Shown here piece by piece: positions 10,876 to 20,245 of a DNA stretch of 44,553 bases. The stretch is from Patescibacteria group bacterium (GTDB taxonomy: Bacteria; Patescibacteriota; Patescibacteriia; Patescibacteriales; UBA12465), in assembly GCA_027858435.1 (NCBI GenBank), contig JAQICS010000015.1, positions 1 through 44,553 of the forward strand. The letters are read 5' to 3'. Made by a program: the position numbers and the translations under genes. The notes below the pieces were generated by a model that was not told where the DNA came from, ran no database searches, and saw only the letters and a list, made by a program, of their open reading frames with translations. Position 1 is the stretch's first letter; every line of letters starts with the position of its first letter.

Positions 10876-12165
10876 CTATTTTATTATTTCTTTTTCAATT
10901 TCCATTAATCTATTATACTTCTCTACTCTCTCTCCTCTTGATAATGAACCTGCTTTAATATAATCAGCTTCAATTGAAATAGCTAAATCAACGATAAAAG
11001 TGTCTACACTATCTTTGCTTCTAGCTGACATAATTGTCAGATATCCACGATCTTTGGCAAGTTTTACATAAGAAAAAACGTCTGTCAATGTACCAATTTG
11101 TCCTGGTTTAACTAAACTGGTATTAGCCGCTCCTTCATTAGAGGCTAGTCTTAGTCTATCAATATTTGAAGAAAAGAAGTCATCACCAGCAATAATAATT
11201 TTACTGCCTAAGTCTGTGTTAATTTTTTTATAAGATTCAAGATCTGCTACATTAAATGGATCTTCGAGATAGCTAATTGGGTAATTATTTAACCAATCAT
11301 TATATAGTGATAATAGATCACTAGTTTTAAAAGTATTTCTATCCAGTGAAAATATATATTTCTTTTCATTTTCATCGTATAAAATAGAAGAACCAATATC
11401 TAAACCTAAACTAAAGTCTTCCTCAATTTTATAGCCAGATCTAATTATAGCTGACATCATTAACTCTATTGCTTCAATACTTGAATCTATTTCTGGAGCA
11501 TAGCCACCTTCAACTCCAGTATCAGTATCATAATCTAGTTCTTGTAAAACTATGGCTAATTCTTTAAAAATTTCAGAACCTGCTCTTACAATATCTTCAA
11601 TTTTTTTTCTTTTAGGAATTAAAAGAAATTCTTGAAAATCTAAATTTGTATCCCCGCTATCACCACCATTGAAAAGACTAAATATTGGAAGGGGTAATTT
11701 TAGATCTTTAGATTTAGTGTTTAGTTTATTTAAATATGAATACAGCTCTTCTTTTCCTTGTTTAGCTGCTAACTTAGCTGCTAAAGATGAAATAGCAAAA
11801 ACTACTGCCTCTGGTAGTACTTTATTATCTTTATCTAAAAATGACTTTAACACCTTATCAATTTCTTTTTGGTTATTTATTTTCAAACCAATTAGTTTTT
11901 CTGAAACTAAATCTTTTATTTTAGTAACTAAAAGAAGAAGTCCTTTTCCTTTATATCTTTTTTCATCTTTATCATAACTAAATTCAGGTTCTGCAAAAGG
12001 TGCTTGATAATAATCAGAAGAAACAGTTGTTGTTTCACTTAATGAATTTTCTAAATCAATTTTAATTCTTAAACTAATCTCACCACTTGAATCTAGAACT
12101 TCATAAGCAGATAGTTTTTTTATTTTAGAATATATAGGCATAGTATTTAAATTAGTAACTAACAA
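10876..12165 (-). CDS. Degenerate enolase-like protein (likely start MPIYSKI at 12141)
   Basis: YEVLDSSGE, DFQEFLLIP, GVEGGYAPE, GLDIGSS, YLEDPF, AGDDFF, LVKPGQIGTL, YIKAGSLSRGERVEKYNRLMEIE align with enolase; SGASTG loop and both active-site His positions are lost. Confidence 0.87.
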   Translation of the reverse strand: MLVTNLNTMPIYSKIKKLSAYEVLDSSGEISLRIKIDLENSLSETTTVSSDYYQAPFAEPEFSYDKDEKRYKGKGLLLLVTKIKDLVSEKLIGLKINNQKEIDKVLKSFLDKDNKVLPEAVVFAISSLAAKLAAKQGKEELYSYLNKLNTKSKDLKLPLPIFSLFNGGDSGDTNLDFQEFLLIPKRKKIEDIVRAGSEIFKELAIVLQELDYDTDTGVEGGYAPEIDSSIEAIELMMSAIIRSGYKIEEDFSLGLDIGSSILYDENEKKYIFSLDRNTFKTSDLLSLYNDWLNNYPISYLEDPFNVADLESYKKINTDLGSKIIIAGDDFFSSNIDRLRLASNEGAANTSLVKPGQIGTLTDVFSYVKLAKDRGYLTIMSARSKDSVDTFIVDLAISIEADYIKAGSLSRGERVEKYNRLMEIEKEIIK

Positions 12166-13330
12166 TTTTATTTAATCCCGGTAATTCTTTTCCTCCCAAA
12201 AATGATAGCATTGCTCCTCCGGCAGTAGAGATAAAATCAATATACTCAGACATCTTTGTCATTTTAATCACCTCTATTGTCTCCCCTCCTCCCAAAACAC
12301 CAAATGATGGTCCTTTAGCGCGTGAGGCAATAGATCTAGCAATTGATAGACTTCCTTGCCTAAAGCTATGTTCTTCAAATTTTCCCATTGGTCCATTCCA
12401 AATCAAAGTATTAGCTTCTTTAATATGTTTAGCAAATAGACCAATTGTCTCTGGTCCAATATCTAAAATTGATTCATTCTTTTTGACACTTTCAGGAACA
12501 CATTGTCTAACAATACCTTTTTTGTTTTGTACAACTACATCAATTGGCAAAATAATTTTCTTTAAATATTTTTTGTTCTTCATTTTTTCTAAAATAGAGT
12601 CATCTACTTCATTTTCACAAAATGAATTACCCACTTCATAACCTAAAGTTTTAAAGAAAACCGTTGCTAGAGCACCACCAATTAAAATATTATCTGCTTT
12701 GTCGTGTAAATTAAAAATTAAAGGGGCTTTGGTAGATATTTTAGCTCCTCCCATAATTGCAACTAGTGGTTTTTTGGGATTAACTACCTTGTTTAATGCC
12801 TCTACTTCCTTTTCAATTAAGAACCCAGCATAGCTTGGTAGGTATTCTTTCACTCCACTAACTGAAGCTTGCTTACGATGACAAACTGAAAAAGCATCAT
12901 TTACATAAATCTCTGCTAAATTAGCTAACTCTTTAGAAAACTTTTTATCATCAGTTAATTCTCCTTTGTTAAAGCGAACATTTTCAATCATTGCTATCTC
13001 CCCTTCTTTTAAATTATCGGTTTCTTTTTTAGCTTTTTTAGGATCATGTTCTGATATAAATTTTAAATCACTGCTTAAATTTTCTTTTAAATAGAGGAAA
13101 ACAGGTTTAAGAGAATTACTTGAATCTACTTTTCCCTTAGCTCTTCCTAAATGACTTACAAGAATTATTTTTGCTCCCTTTTCTTGAAGATAATTAATAG
13201 TGTCATAGGAAGCTTTTATTCTAAAATCATCTTTAATCTTTTTTCCCTCAAGTGGAACATTATAGTCAACCCGAAGCAAAACTTTTTTGCCAGCTAAATT
13301 TTTTAAATTTTTAATTGAATTAATTTTCAT
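12152..13330 (-). CDS. pgk: Phosphoglycerate kinase
   Basis: KKVLLRVDYNVPLEG, LVSHLGRAKG, PLVAIMGGAKISTK, WNGPMGKFE, GVLGGGETIEV, ISTAGGAMLSFLGGKELPGL. Confidence 0.97.
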   Translation of the reverse strand: MKINSIKNLKNLAGKKVLLRVDYNVPLEGKKIKDDFRIKASYDTINYLQEKGAKIILVSHLGRAKGKVDSSNSLKPVFLYLKENLSSDLKFISEHDPKKAKKETDNLKEGEIAMIENVRFNKGELTDDKKFSKELANLAEIYVNDAFSVCHRKQASVSGVKEYLPSYAGFLIEKEVEALNKVVNPKKPLVAIMGGAKISTKAPLIFNLHDKADNILIGGALATVFFKTLGYEVGNSFCENEVDDSILEKMKNKKYLKKIILPIDVVVQNKKGIVRQCVPESVKKNESILDIGPETIGLFAKHIKEANTLIWNGPMGKFEEHSFRQGSLSIARSIASRAKGPSFGVLGGGETIEVIKMTKMSEYIDFISTAGGAMLSFLGGKELPGLNKIVSY

Positions 13331-13340
13331 ATAAATGAGT

Positions 13341-14570
13341 TTATTTTATTATATTCTCATTACTACTTATCTCTTTTAAAGAAAGACTAGTATTATATTC
13401 AACACCATCTCTTTCATAAATAACATCAAGTTTATCACCGGGATAATACATATTAACTACTTGAGCTAAATTATTATCTTTATCAATTTCAATATTGTTA
13501 ATCCAAGTAATAATATCTCCTTCTTTTAAACCAGCTAAATCAGCTGGGCTGTTTTTCTCTACTGCTGGTTTAAGACCACTGCTCCATATTAAAGCTCCTT
13601 TATCAAGACTGCTATATTCTGATACTATTTTATATTTACTTAAATCTAAATAATTAACTCCTAAATATGGACGACTAAGTTCATTTTTTTCTAAAAAATT
13701 TATCCAGTAATGGTTATAGGAAAAGGTTGGAACGATGTCTCCGTTGTAATTAACAAAAGCCATTAAATCTCCAGCTAAATTAAAGACAAAAGAAGTCTTA
13801 ATTTCTTCTTCGTTTAAATTAGTGTTTAAACTATAATTAATTAACTCACTACTTGAGATACCATTTACCTCTCTAAGAGATGTAATATTTCCGGGATAAA
13901 CTGTATTAGTATCTTTAATTGCTAAAATACTTTGTCCAAGTTTAATATCTTTTAAACTCGCATTTTTCTTAACGTTCATGTTTTTAGCACCATTAAGATG
14001 AAAAAATGCTAAATTATTACTCTTATCAATTAATATCTCATCAATGTTATATATCTCTTCACTATTATCAATTACTATATAACCTTCTTCATAGTTTTCT
14101 ACAAAATCAGTCATTAATCCTTCACTATAAGGTGTAAAGACCCAACCATCAGAGGTTATTAAAAGTCCATTAAACAGTGGGTCATTTAAATTATATTCTA
14201 CGAAAGAATCTGTCCAAGAACTACTTGTTGCCTCTGATGCTAACTTTGTCACAGCTATTTTTTTCTTATCAAACACAGACACCAAAGATGACTTAACCGA
14301 ATTAACGGTTTCTGACAATTTAACATCTTCATTTACAACTACTTTTTTGGCATCACGAATAATTAAGCCAGGATTAGCATTTAAACCAGATAGATCTAAA
14401 TTACTTTGGTAATTTTGTAGCACTTCTTCTGAAACATAGTAATTAGCCATTACTTGACCAAAAAAACCGGCTAGAAGTGCACAAATAACTATTAGCGGTA
14501 TTATTAACCAAAAATTCCTACCAGTAAATAATTCTTTATTATCTTTTTTATTGTCATTTTTCTTTTTCAT
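13341..14570 (-). CDS. HtrA/DegP-like PDZ protein with apparently inactive protease domain
   Basis: N-terminal TM; FNGLLITSDGWVFT and IDKSNNLAFFHL resemble HtrA core; PDZ SPADLAGLKEGDIITWINNIEI; GNSGGP replaced by FNLAGDL. Confidence 0.8.
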   Translation of the reverse strand: MKKKNDNKKDNKELFTGRNFWLIIPLIVICALLAGFFGQVMANYYVSEEVLQNYQSNLDLSGLNANPGLIIRDAKKVVVNEDVKLSETVNSVKSSLVSVFDKKKIAVTKLASEATSSSWTDSFVEYNLNDPLFNGLLITSDGWVFTPYSEGLMTDFVENYEEGYIVIDNSEEIYNIDEILIDKSNNLAFFHLNGAKNMNVKKNASLKDIKLGQSILAIKDTNTVYPGNITSLREVNGISSSELINYSLNTNLNEEEIKTSFVFNLAGDLMAFVNYNGDIVPTFSYNHYWINFLEKNELSRPYLGVNYLDLSKYKIVSEYSSLDKGALIWSSGLKPAVEKNSPADLAGLKEGDIITWINNIEIDKDNNLAQVVNMYYPGDKLDVIYERDGVEYNTSLSLKEISSNENIIK

Positions 14571-14595
14571 ATCTTATATATATTTTTTAATTTAA

Positions 14596-15354
14596 TTATA
14601 TCCATGGTGCACTAAATAGTACCAACACTATCATTATTATTGTTAAAACTAGCGGCCACTTTATAGTTGTTTTATTTAACTCACCTTTAATATTTAACCT
14701 TAACATAGTGGAAACAAAATAGAATATAAGTGCCATGATAAAACCTAGAATATTTGCCTTAAGAGGAAGCATAAATAACACCCAACTTAATTGCCCCAGT
14801 AGTATAGCAGAAATAAATGCTAAAATAACTTTAACTTGCCTATCACCTTTTAGAAAAAGAATTGTTTGCCAGAATAATAACAATAAAACTAAACCAAGTG
14901 CAAAAAAGAAAAGGGTGAAGTTAATATTAATAAACAAAGGTAGAGTATAAAAGGATGAGAAAAGAGTGAAAACTATTAAAAATGAATAGTTATAGGAAAA
15001 ATTATCTAAACTTTTTTCTTTTTCATTTTTTTTAGAAAATAAATAATAATATATATATTTAAAATATATAAAATTTAAAATAACCATTGATAAATGAAAC
15101 AATTGTATTAAAAACTGATTGGGTAAAAGATAGGCATATGAAGAAAAACCAATCCAAATAAAAGATGGTAATACTAAATAACTAGGCCAAAACTTTTCAT
15201 CATTATCTTTTGCTAAATATCTAATGCCAAATAGTATAAATATTAAACCAAGTGAAATTGAAACAAAGAAGAAACTAGGATAAATCAAAAACAGTTCACT
15301 TAAAACTAAGAGAATAAAAGGAATGATAAGTGGAACTATTCTTTTCTTATTCAT
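14596..15354 (-). CDS. Polytopic membrane protein, hypothetical
   Basis: Multiple hydrophobic segments across 252 aa. Confidence 0.7.
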   Translation of the reverse strand: MNKKRIVPLIIPFILLVLSELFLIYPSFFFVSISLGLIFILFGIRYLAKDNDEKFWPSYLVLPSFIWIGFSSYAYLLPNQFLIQLFHLSMVILNFIYFKYIYYYLFSKKNEKEKSLDNFSYNYSFLIVFTLFSSFYTLPLFININFTLFFFALGLVLLLLFWQTILFLKGDRQVKVILAFISAILLGQLSWVLFMLPLKANILGFIMALIFYFVSTMLRLNIKGELNKTTIKWPLVLTIIMIVLVLFSAPWI

Positions 15355-15378
15355 GTAAAAATATTATTAACTCTCTTA

Positions 15379-17730
15379 CTATATAATTTCTTCACTACTC
15401 GTTGAACTATCATTAAGTACTCCATCTTCAATTATTATCTCATTATCAGTTGAAGTAGTTAAATCATCTGGTAACGGAATTGTTTCAAATTGATCATACA
15501 TAAATTCCTCAGAATCAGGATTATTAGTATTATCAGCTACATCCTCTTCCATGTTTTCACTATCCTCACCCATATTTTCATTTTCATTATTAACATCATC
15601 AGTGCTAGTAGCACTTGTTTCAAGTCCTTCATTTTCAAAGTTTGGAATTAAAGAATCGTCAGGATTTTCAGATAGAGATAAATATAAAGAGTTTTCTATA
15701 TCATCTAAATTACCATGGGTTAAGTATTTAGAGGATACTGATATAACCTTATTATCTTTTTCTAAAAAATTAATAACGGTATTCTCTCTTCTCTCTATTT
15801 CTTGACTTTCATACTTTTGATTAAAGTATCCTCCAGCTGAATGATCTAGTCTTCCTTCAAATTCTAAACTATCATTTTTATAGGAAAAGAAGAAAGCTCC
15901 AGAAAATGACAACCTTCCTTCTTCATAGAAAGTAACTGGGAAAGAAATAATATTGTTTGAGTAATAAAAAGATTTTGGACTTTTAAAAGCAAATGATTCA
16001 GTAGAATTTTTACCAATTAAAAATCCATCTAATTCTTTAGGGTTCTTAAGATCACTAAAATCATAAAGTGAAAGTTTTATTTCATCTTCATCGTCATCAT
16101 TTTTATACTTAGATAAAGAAGCAAAGTAGTTTCCATTATCATCTAATACTTGTAAGTAGTTTTCTAAACCATTAAGCTTTACACTTCCTAGAAAATTCAT
16201 ATTATCCATTTCTGAACTATCTATTACATAAATAGAACCTTTCTCTTCTTCAGATAATAGAAATACCCTATCTCCTACAAAATTAACTTGAAAAATATTA
16301 TCTTTAGTTCCCAGTTTTTCCATTTTTCCTTTAACTTTCAGAGCATCATCTAAAATATATAAATTAGTATAATCACTTAATTCTTCCCCTTCCTCATCAA
16401 ATCTTTCAGAATGAGTAGAAAGATAAACTAGATTATCTTTTTCATATATTTTATCTATAGAATTAAAATATCCTCTTAAATTAACTTTTGCGAAGTAGAA
16501 AATAGACCTACCATCAAGAGTGAATCGGTGTAAAATTGTCTGATTATTTAAACTACCATTTTCATTAATTTTTTCATCTACTAAATCTGTAATATCAGCT
16601 TGAACAAGAATTCTTTCAGTTTCAAGTAGTGAATCTAAATAGCTATCTAAGACCTTTTCTATTTTCTCTTTTTTCTCTAATTGACTGAAAAGTTCTTCTG
16701 AAGAATTTTCAACATCAGTAACTATTTTTTGATCTTCATCATTTAAGCTTGTGAAAATAATTTCTTTTTTAGCTTGATATTCATACAACTCTCTGTCAGC
16801 TCTTATGTCATAGGCGATATAAAAACTATCGTTGGTTAGTATTGTTTTATGATCTTTGTTTAATAAATAGAATTGTCCATTCAAATCATTATCTAAATTG
16901 TTTAAATCAAGGTGACTTACTCCTAAAAACCTATAACTATCATAATTGCTATCAAAATAATAAGTATCCCAACAACTATTATTTTCCTCACATGAAGCAA
17001 AGATGTTTACTCCGTTATCTTCAATGTTTGGTAAATAATTCTTTTCCTCATAGCTATGGTCACTTTCAAATATAAAATATAGTTGTCCTTGTTTTTCAAT
17101 TAAGCCAACTGATTTACCAATAAACTTATAATCCTTAACTAAATTAAGTTGGTTTTCTTGATTAATTTCAAATACCTTTAAAATAGTATTAGTTGAGTCT
17201 TCTTCTTGTCCATAAATAACTATTAATGAATCATGAACAATTAGACTATTTGCTTTAAAATTAAAATCATTTTCAGTTTTTATTTCATAAGTTTCTTCCT
17301 CACCCTCTGCTATTACTTTTAATTTATTTTTATTTAAATAAAATACCTTATCACCAGCTTCTTCTAAAACATTAGCATTTTGATATACATTATCTCCTTC
17401 ATTTTTTATATCTAAATAGTTTAAACTTTCTCTTTTCTCTATTTCTTTATACGAAGATCTGTGCCTATTATCGTATAAAAAATTCTTCAAATTATTAATA
17501 TCTGAATATATTTTTAAACGATTGCTATAAATATCTTCTTCTATTTCTTTCTCTTTCTCTTTCTCTTTCGCTACTTCTTTCTCAGTATCTATTTCTTCGC
17601 TGTCGCTACCATTTAAGTTTAAATTAGAAATGAATTCCCCTTCTTGCCAAGGTAGAGAGCAAGCACTAGCAACTGTTGCTACTAAAAATAGCAAAAGAGC
17701 AAGAGAAAAAATGTTTTTATTGTTTTTCAT
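15379..17730 (-). CDS. Beta-propeller domain lipoprotein with acidic C-terminal tail
   Basis: Signal peptide/lipobox LLFLVATVASAC; propeller-like repeats; D/E/N/S/T-rich tail. Confidence 0.7.
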   Translation of the reverse strand: MKNNKNIFSLALLLFLVATVASACSLPWQEGEFISNLNLNGSDSEEIDTEKEVAKEKEKEKEIEEDIYSNRLKIYSDINNLKNFLYDNRHRSSYKEIEKRESLNYLDIKNEGDNVYQNANVLEEAGDKVFYLNKNKLKVIAEGEEETYEIKTENDFNFKANSLIVHDSLIVIYGQEEDSTNTILKVFEINQENQLNLVKDYKFIGKSVGLIEKQGQLYFIFESDHSYEEKNYLPNIEDNGVNIFASCEENNSCWDTYYFDSNYDSYRFLGVSHLDLNNLDNDLNGQFYLLNKDHKTILTNDSFYIAYDIRADRELYEYQAKKEIIFTSLNDEDQKIVTDVENSSEELFSQLEKKEKIEKVLDSYLDSLLETERILVQADITDLVDEKINENGSLNNQTILHRFTLDGRSIFYFAKVNLRGYFNSIDKIYEKDNLVYLSTHSERFDEEGEELSDYTNLYILDDALKVKGKMEKLGTKDNIFQVNFVGDRVFLLSEEEKGSIYVIDSSEMDNMNFLGSVKLNGLENYLQVLDDNGNYFASLSKYKNDDDEDEIKLSLYDFSDLKNPKELDGFLIGKNSTESFAFKSPKSFYYSNNIISFPVTFYEEGRLSFSGAFFFSYKNDSLEFEGRLDHSAGGYFNQKYESQEIERRENTVINFLEKDNKVISVSSKYLTHGNLDDIENSLYLSLSENPDDSLIPNFENEGLETSATSTDDVNNENENMGEDSENMEEDVADNTNNPDSEEFMYDQFETIPLPDDLTTSTDNEIIIEDGVLNDSSTSSEEII

Positions 17731-17806
17731 ATAAAAATAAAGTTTTAACTATATTATTAGTCATTATATCACTTAAAATGGATATTAACAAAGAGATTTA
17801 TTCTTT

Positions 17807-18574
17807 TCAGTAGATATCAACCGTGGTTCCCACATTAGTTCTTTCATACACATATTTAGCTGAATTAACACCTAATCTAATACAACCATGAGAAACTGGG
17901 GTTCCTAGATGATCCTCTCCCTCACGGTAGCCATTTGGCCAAACTGGTAACTCATGTATTCCAATTCTTCCCCGATCAAGTCCTAACCAATATGGCATCC
18001 AAAGACCATAGGAAGCTGACCAAGCATTTTCAAATTTATTAACCACCTCATAGACCCCTGGAGTGGTTGGAGTTGAAGGTTTTCCTGTTGAAACTGAAAA
18101 GTTTTTCCATCTATATCCTTCAACTAAAAAGTATAGCTCTTGATCTTCTAAATTAATCTCAATTTTAACATCAAGTTTTTCGTTTGAAGATGAGTTTAAA
18201 GGGCTATATAAATTATCTATTTCTATAAAATCATTATAGGAGTCACCATCACTGTCTTTTTCAAATGGATTTGTTTGAAAAACAATCTCCCAGTAATCAG
18301 ATAGACCATCATCATCTACGTCACTTTCATGAATATTAATCTTTTCCTTATTAAAAGGTGAATAGGCATTTCTAATCTCTAACCTATTACTATAGCCATC
18401 GCCATCAAAATCAAGACCAAAATTATACTCATCCTTGTTGTTATTATAAAAAGTGTCCCAGGCTTTCAGAAGAAATGGATCAAGTATTTTTTCTTCTGCT
18501 AAAACTGAATTAGAACTAGCAAACAGGAAAAACAAAACAAATATTGCTATCAATGTAAATTTATTTTTAATCAT
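17807..18574 (-). CDS. L,D-transpeptidase (YkuD) with thrombospondin type-3/dockerin-like Ca2+ motifs
   Basis: HLGTPVSHGCIRLG catalytic motif; DFDGDGYSNRLE, DVDDDGLSDYWE, DSDGDSYNDFIE repeats; signal peptide. Confidence 0.92.
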   Translation of the reverse strand: MIKNKFTLIAIFVLFFLFASSNSVLAEEKILDPFLLKAWDTFYNNNKDEYNFGLDFDGDGYSNRLEIRNAYSPFNKEKINIHESDVDDDGLSDYWEIVFQTNPFEKDSDGDSYNDFIEIDNLYSPLNSSSNEKLDVKIEINLEDQELYFLVEGYRWKNFSVSTGKPSTPTTPGVYEVVNKFENAWSASYGLWMPYWLGLDRGRIGIHELPVWPNGYREGEDHLGTPVSHGCIRLGVNSAKYVYERTNVGTTVDIY

Positions 18575-18586
18575 TTTTTTAAATTA

Positions 18587-20236
18587 TTACTTTTTATTTT
18601 CTTGGTTTTTCTTTTTCTTCTTCTTATAAATTGAAAACTCACAACCACAAAATTTTTGTCTATAAACTCCTAATTCTTTGGCATATTCTTGTGATTTTCT
18701 AAAAATTTCATTGGAGCGAATATTATCCTCAAGTACTTTAATATTATATTTTTTAGATAACATTCTATTTATATTATTTATACTCTCTCCATCTTTATAC
18801 GTACTAACAAGCAAACTAGTGCCAACATAATCAAAGTTTTTTAAACTAGCTAACTTAAAAGCTTTATCTAATCTGTCAAAATAGCAAACCTTACACCTTT
18901 TTCCTGTCTCGGGTTCTTTTTCTAAACCCTTAACTTTTTCAAGCCATTTTTCATGTAAATATGGCTCAACAATTAAAGGAATATTAAATTCTTTAGCCAT
19001 TTTCTTAACCTCGTTTAATCTTTTTTCATACTCTTCTTGTGAAGATAAGTTGGAGTTATAGAAATACCAAGTAATATTATATTTAGGTTTAAGAATTTCT
19101 TTTGTTACATATGAAGAACATGGAGCACAACAGATATGAAAAAGTAATGTTTTTAAATTATTTTTATTTCTTCTATTTCCAAGATAATAGAAAAATAAAA
19201 TGGTTAAAAACATTAGTATTGTTAAAACAAAAAGCGCTAAAAATTTACCTCTTGTTTGTAAAAAAAGTCCACTAAATCCAAAAATAAAAGAAAGAGATAC
19301 AAAGACCAAAACAGTTTTTGGCTGACTTAAACCAGCATCGAGTAAGCGGTGGTGAAGGTGTTGCCTGTCAGAGAATTTAAAAGGATTCTTTTTATTTATA
19401 ATCCGTCTAATTATCGTCCACATTACATCTAGTATTGGTATTCCCATAACAAGAAGAGCAATAGCAATTTTTGCTCCAGATATAATGGATAATACTCCTA
19501 GAATATAGCCAATTAAAAGTGAACCACCTTCTCCTAAAAATATTTTAGCTGGATGCCAATTAAAGACTAAAAATCCTAAAATTGCCCCACTAAATATAAT
19601 AGCAGCTAGTGAAATATCTGGTTGAAAATATGTAGTTGATAGGGTGAATAGGAATATGATAAAGGAAGCAATAAGGCCAACACCGGATACCAAACCATCT
19701 ACTCCATCAAGTAGTTTAGTGGTATACATCATACCAAGTAGCCAAGCAAAAATTATAATTTCTGAGATAAAAGGTATAATATTTATATTAATAATTCCTC
19801 CCATGGGATTACTAACCTTTTCTATTTCCACTCCACCTAAAATAATAGATACTATAGCTAATATTGGAAAAATAAATTGTTTTAAAGGAGATAAATTATA
19901 CCTATCATCAAGAAAACCACCTATAATCAAAAACAAGGCTCCTGCAAAAAAGCCTAAAAGATGATATATATTTAAATTACTACTTAAAAATCTATTGCTA
20001 AATATAAAAAGAATTGTGAAAAAAGAAATAAATATAGCTGATCCTCCTAAAAGTGGAGTGGATTTAGAATGAATTTTTCTCTCTCCTTCTTTTCCTTTAT
20101 CTGGTTTATCTAAAATATTAAAACGCCAAGCTATTTTTTTAATCGCAAGAGTAAAAACAATTGATAACAAAAAAGCAAGACCAAAGGGTATAATATAAAA
20201 AATATTTTCACTTTTTAGAAATTCAACAAATAACAT
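18587..20236 (-). CDS. Fusion: undecaprenyl-phosphate GlcNAc-1-P transferase family (WecA/TagO/MraY-like) + QueH epoxyqueuosine reductase
   Basis: N-terminal GGFLDDRYNLSP, KLLDGVDGL, DRQHLHHRLLDAGLS; C-terminal LLFHICCAPCSSYV, GKRCKVCYFDRLDKA, YRQKFCGCEFSIY in one uninterrupted ORF. Confidence 0.92.
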   Translation of the reverse strand: MLFVEFLKSENIFYIIPFGLAFLLSIVFTLAIKKIAWRFNILDKPDKGKEGERKIHSKSTPLLGGSAIFISFFTILFIFSNRFLSSNLNIYHLLGFFAGALFLIIGGFLDDRYNLSPLKQFIFPILAIVSIILGGVEIEKVSNPMGGIININIIPFISEIIIFAWLLGMMYTTKLLDGVDGLVSGVGLIASFIIFLFTLSTTYFQPDISLAAIIFSGAILGFLVFNWHPAKIFLGEGGSLLIGYILGVLSIISGAKIAIALLVMGIPILDVMWTIIRRIINKKNPFKFSDRQHLHHRLLDAGLSQPKTVLVFVSLSFIFGFSGLFLQTRGKFLALFVLTILMFLTILFFYYLGNRRNKNNLKTLLFHICCAPCSSYVTKEILKPKYNITWYFYNSNLSSQEEYEKRLNEVKKMAKEFNIPLIVEPYLHEKWLEKVKGLEKEPETGKRCKVCYFDRLDKAFKLASLKNFDYVGTSLLVSTYKDGESINNINRMLSKKYNIKVLEDNIRSNEIFRKSQEYAKELGVYRQKFCGCEFSIYKKKKKKNQENKK

Positions 20237-20245
20237 TCATTTTAA

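Noticed and set aside
17550-17580. Repeated TCTTTCTCTTTC tract in the propeller lipoprotein gene
   Set aside because: Encodes a simple KEKEKEKE linker just after the lipobox; common low-complexity spacer
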